Origin: an uncultured Pseudomonadales bacterium
GTDB taxonomy: Bacteria; Pseudomonadota; Gammaproteobacteria; Pseudomonadales; Azotimanducaceae
Direction of reading: 5' to 3'
DNA: 64,000 bases
NCBI GenBank assembly: GCA_951813295.1
Contig: CATOTI010000002.1
Span: forward strand, 3,420,522-3,484,521
Under the pieces are notes generated by a model, which did not search any database, had not been told where the DNA came from, and was given only the letters and a program-made list of their open reading frames with translations. Shown here in pieces: positions 62,612 through 64,000 of this stretch; the first letter of the stretch is position 1, and every line of letters starts with the position of its first letter. The translations under genes and the position numbers were made by a program.

Positions 62612-63544
62612 ATGGGATTACTAATAGATGGCATGTGGAGTGAGGTCGATCGTCGCCAGGCGGCGGACGGCAGTTATCAACGAACCGATAGCCCGTGGCG
62701 GCGTTTCGTCACGGCGGATGGGTCTTCAGGGTTCAAGGCCGAACGCGGCCGGTACCATCTCTATGTGAATGTCGGCTGCCCGTGGGCCTATCGCACAGTT
62801 TTGTATCGCAAGCTCAAGGGGCTCGAGGATGTGATCAGCATCTCGTTCGTGCGACCGGCGGCGGGTGAAGAAGGTTGGACGTTCTTACCAACGGACGGCG
62901 GTACGAGTGACGACCTCTTCGGTTTCGAGCATCTCCATCAGGTGTATACACGCGCCGATGGAAACTTCAGCGGTCGTGTGACGGTGCCGGTGTTGTGGGA
63001 CAAAGAAGAGCAGACGATCGTCAACAACGAATCGTCCGAGATCATCCGGATGCTGAACAGCGAGTTTGATAAATCGGCGGAGTCCGGGGCGGATTACTAT
63101 CCCGCGCCGCTCCGTGAGGGGATCGATCGATGGAACGACACGATCTACCCGAACGTGAACAACGGCGTCTATCGGTGTGGTTTCTCGTCGACTCAGAGCG
63201 CCTACGAGGCCGCTTATGACGCGCTTTTTGGAACGCTCGACGAGCTCGATCAACGGCTCGGAGAGACGCGCTTTCTGACGGGCGACGAGGTCACCGAGGC
63301 CGATTGGCGATTGCTCCCGACACTGCAACGTTTCGATCTCGCTTATCACGGGCTTTTCCGGTGTAACGAACGGCGCTTGGTCGACTACCCGAACCTCTGG
63401 CCCTATGCGCGTGACCTCCACCAGCAGGAGGGGGTCGCGGACACCGTGGATTTCGAAGCCTTCAAACAGATCTATTGGTCGAGGACCGGTGTGATCCCGA
63501 AAGGTCCGGACATGGATTGGTCGATACCGGCCGGACGGGCATAA
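62612..63544 (+). CDS. Glutathionyl-hydroquinone reductase (YqjG/ECM4-like)
   Basis: This 310-residue protein has the diagnostic N-V-G-C56-P-W-A motif of the xi-class GST family, which reduces S-glutathionyl hydroquinones and related conjugates with C56. The family shows a conserved start with a tryptophan and aromatic residues, and R-F-D-L-A-Y-H near the end. It is the only gene in the window that links GSTs to quinone metabolism. Confidence 0.95.
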   Translation: MGLLIDGMWSEVDRRQAADGSYQRTDSPWRRFVTADGSSGFKAERGRYHLYVNVGCPWAYRTVLYRKLKGLEDVISISFVRPAAGEEGWTFLPTDGGTSDDLFGFEHLHQVYTRADGNFSGRVTVPVLWDKEEQTIVNNESSEIIRMLNSEFDKSAESGADYYPAPLREGIDRWNDTIYPNVNNGVYRCGFSSTQSAYEAAYDALFGTLDELDQRLGETRFLTGDEVTEADWRLLPTLQRFDLAYHGLFRCNERRLVDYPNLWPYARDLHQQEGVADTVDFEAFKQIYWSRTGVIPKGPDMDWSIPAGRA

Positions 63545-63548
63545 CACG

Positions 63549-64000
63549 GTGCAGCGCTTCGGGTTGTTGATGATGTTCGTCGTTAGTCTGCCGCTCTGCG
63601 CCGAGACGTTCGTGGCGGCCGAGCGAATCGATCAGAGTGGCTCGATGCTAGCGAATGCGCTGCACGGCGAGGGATGGGTCGAGGTCCAGTTCATGGTCGA
63701 TGCCGACGGCAAGCCGTTTGCACCGAGTGTGGTGGCCTCGTTTGGCGATCCGTCGTATCGAGCAGCCGCGCTTCGCGCAGTTCGGGACTGGCGCTATCAG
63801 CCCGCGACGATCGACGGTGAGGCGCGCGAGAGCGCGGTTCGAGGCAAGGTGACGTTTCGTGCGCCGGGGGTCGACACGGGCGCGAGTCGACGGTCCGTCA
63901 AGACCTTCGGGCGCTTCGTGCGGGCCGTCGAGCAGGGCCAGCGAGAAAAAGCGCAACGCGACGCCACGGCGCTCGTCTCAAAAGCCGACAATCTCTATGA
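63549..64000 (+). CDS. TonB C-terminal-domain protein, truncated at window edge
   Basis: The frame starts at GTG 63549 (ATG 63570 is possible) and runs off the window. A signal peptide (hydrophobic to about residue 22) is followed by V-E-V-Q-F-M-V-D-A-D-G-K-P, A-A-L-R-A-V-R-D-W-R-Y-Q-P, a TonB C-terminal-like beta/alpha pattern. The tail is rich in E, Q, K and A and may start a helical repeat region. TonB-domain proteins couple the proton gradient or bind outer-membrane receptors. The end is outside the window. Confidence 0.75.
   Translation, partial: MQRFGLLMMFVVSLPLCAETFVAAERIDQSGSMLANALHGEGWVEVQFMVDADGKPFAPSVVASFGDPSYRAAALRAVRDWRYQPATIDGEARESAVRGKVTFRAPGVDTGASRRSVKTFGRFVRAVEQGQREKAQRDATALVSKADNLY

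Noticed and set aside
1..64000. UGA reassigned to an amino acid throughout
   Set aside because: Many genes with intact family ends stop at UGA, and only three families have an internal UGA, each with a hairpin.
1..64000. CRISPR, tRNA, rRNA, insertion sequences or prophage
   Set aside because: I saw no repeat array, no tRNA cloverleaf, no transposase or integrase and no phage structural genes.

Overview
The window is gene-dense, GC-rich bacterial chromosome. Genes start with ATG, GTG or TTG behind clear Shine-Dalgarno sequences, and several pairs overlap by 4 bp. The outer-membrane DUF5916-type barrel, the MFP/FtsX-type ABC exporter, a Tat-exported enzyme and the mix of Rieske, P450, CaiB/BaiF, TauD and LLM enzymes suggest an uncultured, probably marine, heterotrophic proteobacterium. 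Gammaproteobacteria is my guess, with low confidence. I see no rRNA, tRNA, CRISPR array, insertion sequence or prophage, no convincing rho-independent terminator, and no gene-free stretch longer than about 250 bp.

The most notable content is three genes interrupted by one in-frame UGA. Each UGA sits where the family has its catalytic cysteine, and each is followed about 20 nt later by a strong hairpin with a small apical loop (a bacterial SECIS): a redoxin fused to a DsbD-alpha-like domain (19263-20411, UPPC motif), a glycine/sarcosine/betaine-reductase selenoprotein-B-like protein (32490-33287, minus) and an AhpD-like protein (43015-44118, CFYU motif). A conventional caller would split each one. 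A truncated paralogue of the AhpD-like protein runs off the left edge (1-208, minus) and is probably a fourth. UGA is also the ordinary stop of many neighbours, so this is local recoding by selenocysteine and not a changed code. No selA, selB, selC or selD lies in the window.

Layout. 1-3411 (minus): catabolic operon with a GPH-type transporter, Rieske oxygenase, SnoaL-like protein and AhpD-like protein. 3562-7850 (plus): membrane fusion protein, ABC ATPase and two FtsX-like permeases. 7863-18918: phosphatase, GH3 glycosidase, nucleotidyltransferase, threonine-synthase-like enzyme, GFA protein, P450, nitroreductase, HAD hydrolase, cupin and others. 19020-20411: small DUF4177-like gene plus the redoxin selenoprotein. 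20436-27014: aldolase-like protein, hydrolases, MOSC protein, ribokinase-like kinase, SDR, CoA-transferase. 27080-27774: PIN/ribbon-helix-helix toxin-antitoxin pair. 27927-29602: acyl-CoA dehydrogenase and MaoC hydratase. 29695-32493: GST, SnoaL, CmcJ-like and TauD-like operon, convergent with the GrdB-like selenoprotein.

33392-41558: amino-acid permease, LLM oxidoreductases, and a tightly coupled flavin monooxygenase / LLM / CaiB / PhyH operon followed by a hydrolase. 41602-45227: a cysteine-type AhpD relative, an unknown membrane-anchored protein, the AhpD-like selenoprotein and a GST. 45235-54594: TauD, amidase, solute-binding-like protein, outer-membrane barrel, Tat-exported class V aminotransferase fold protein, SMP-30, MBL hydrolase, exported RidA, P-loop kinase. 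54686-58362: LLM / MFS / Baeyer-Villiger-type operon. 58366-64000: PPOX, GST, arylsulfatase, a frameshifted SnoaL gene, glutathionyl-hydroquinone reductase and a truncated TonB-domain protein. Overall this looks like accessory catabolic territory for oxidised, sulfated or aromatic/terpenoid-like compounds, together with thiol and selenol redox enzymes. The substrates cannot be named from sequence alone.
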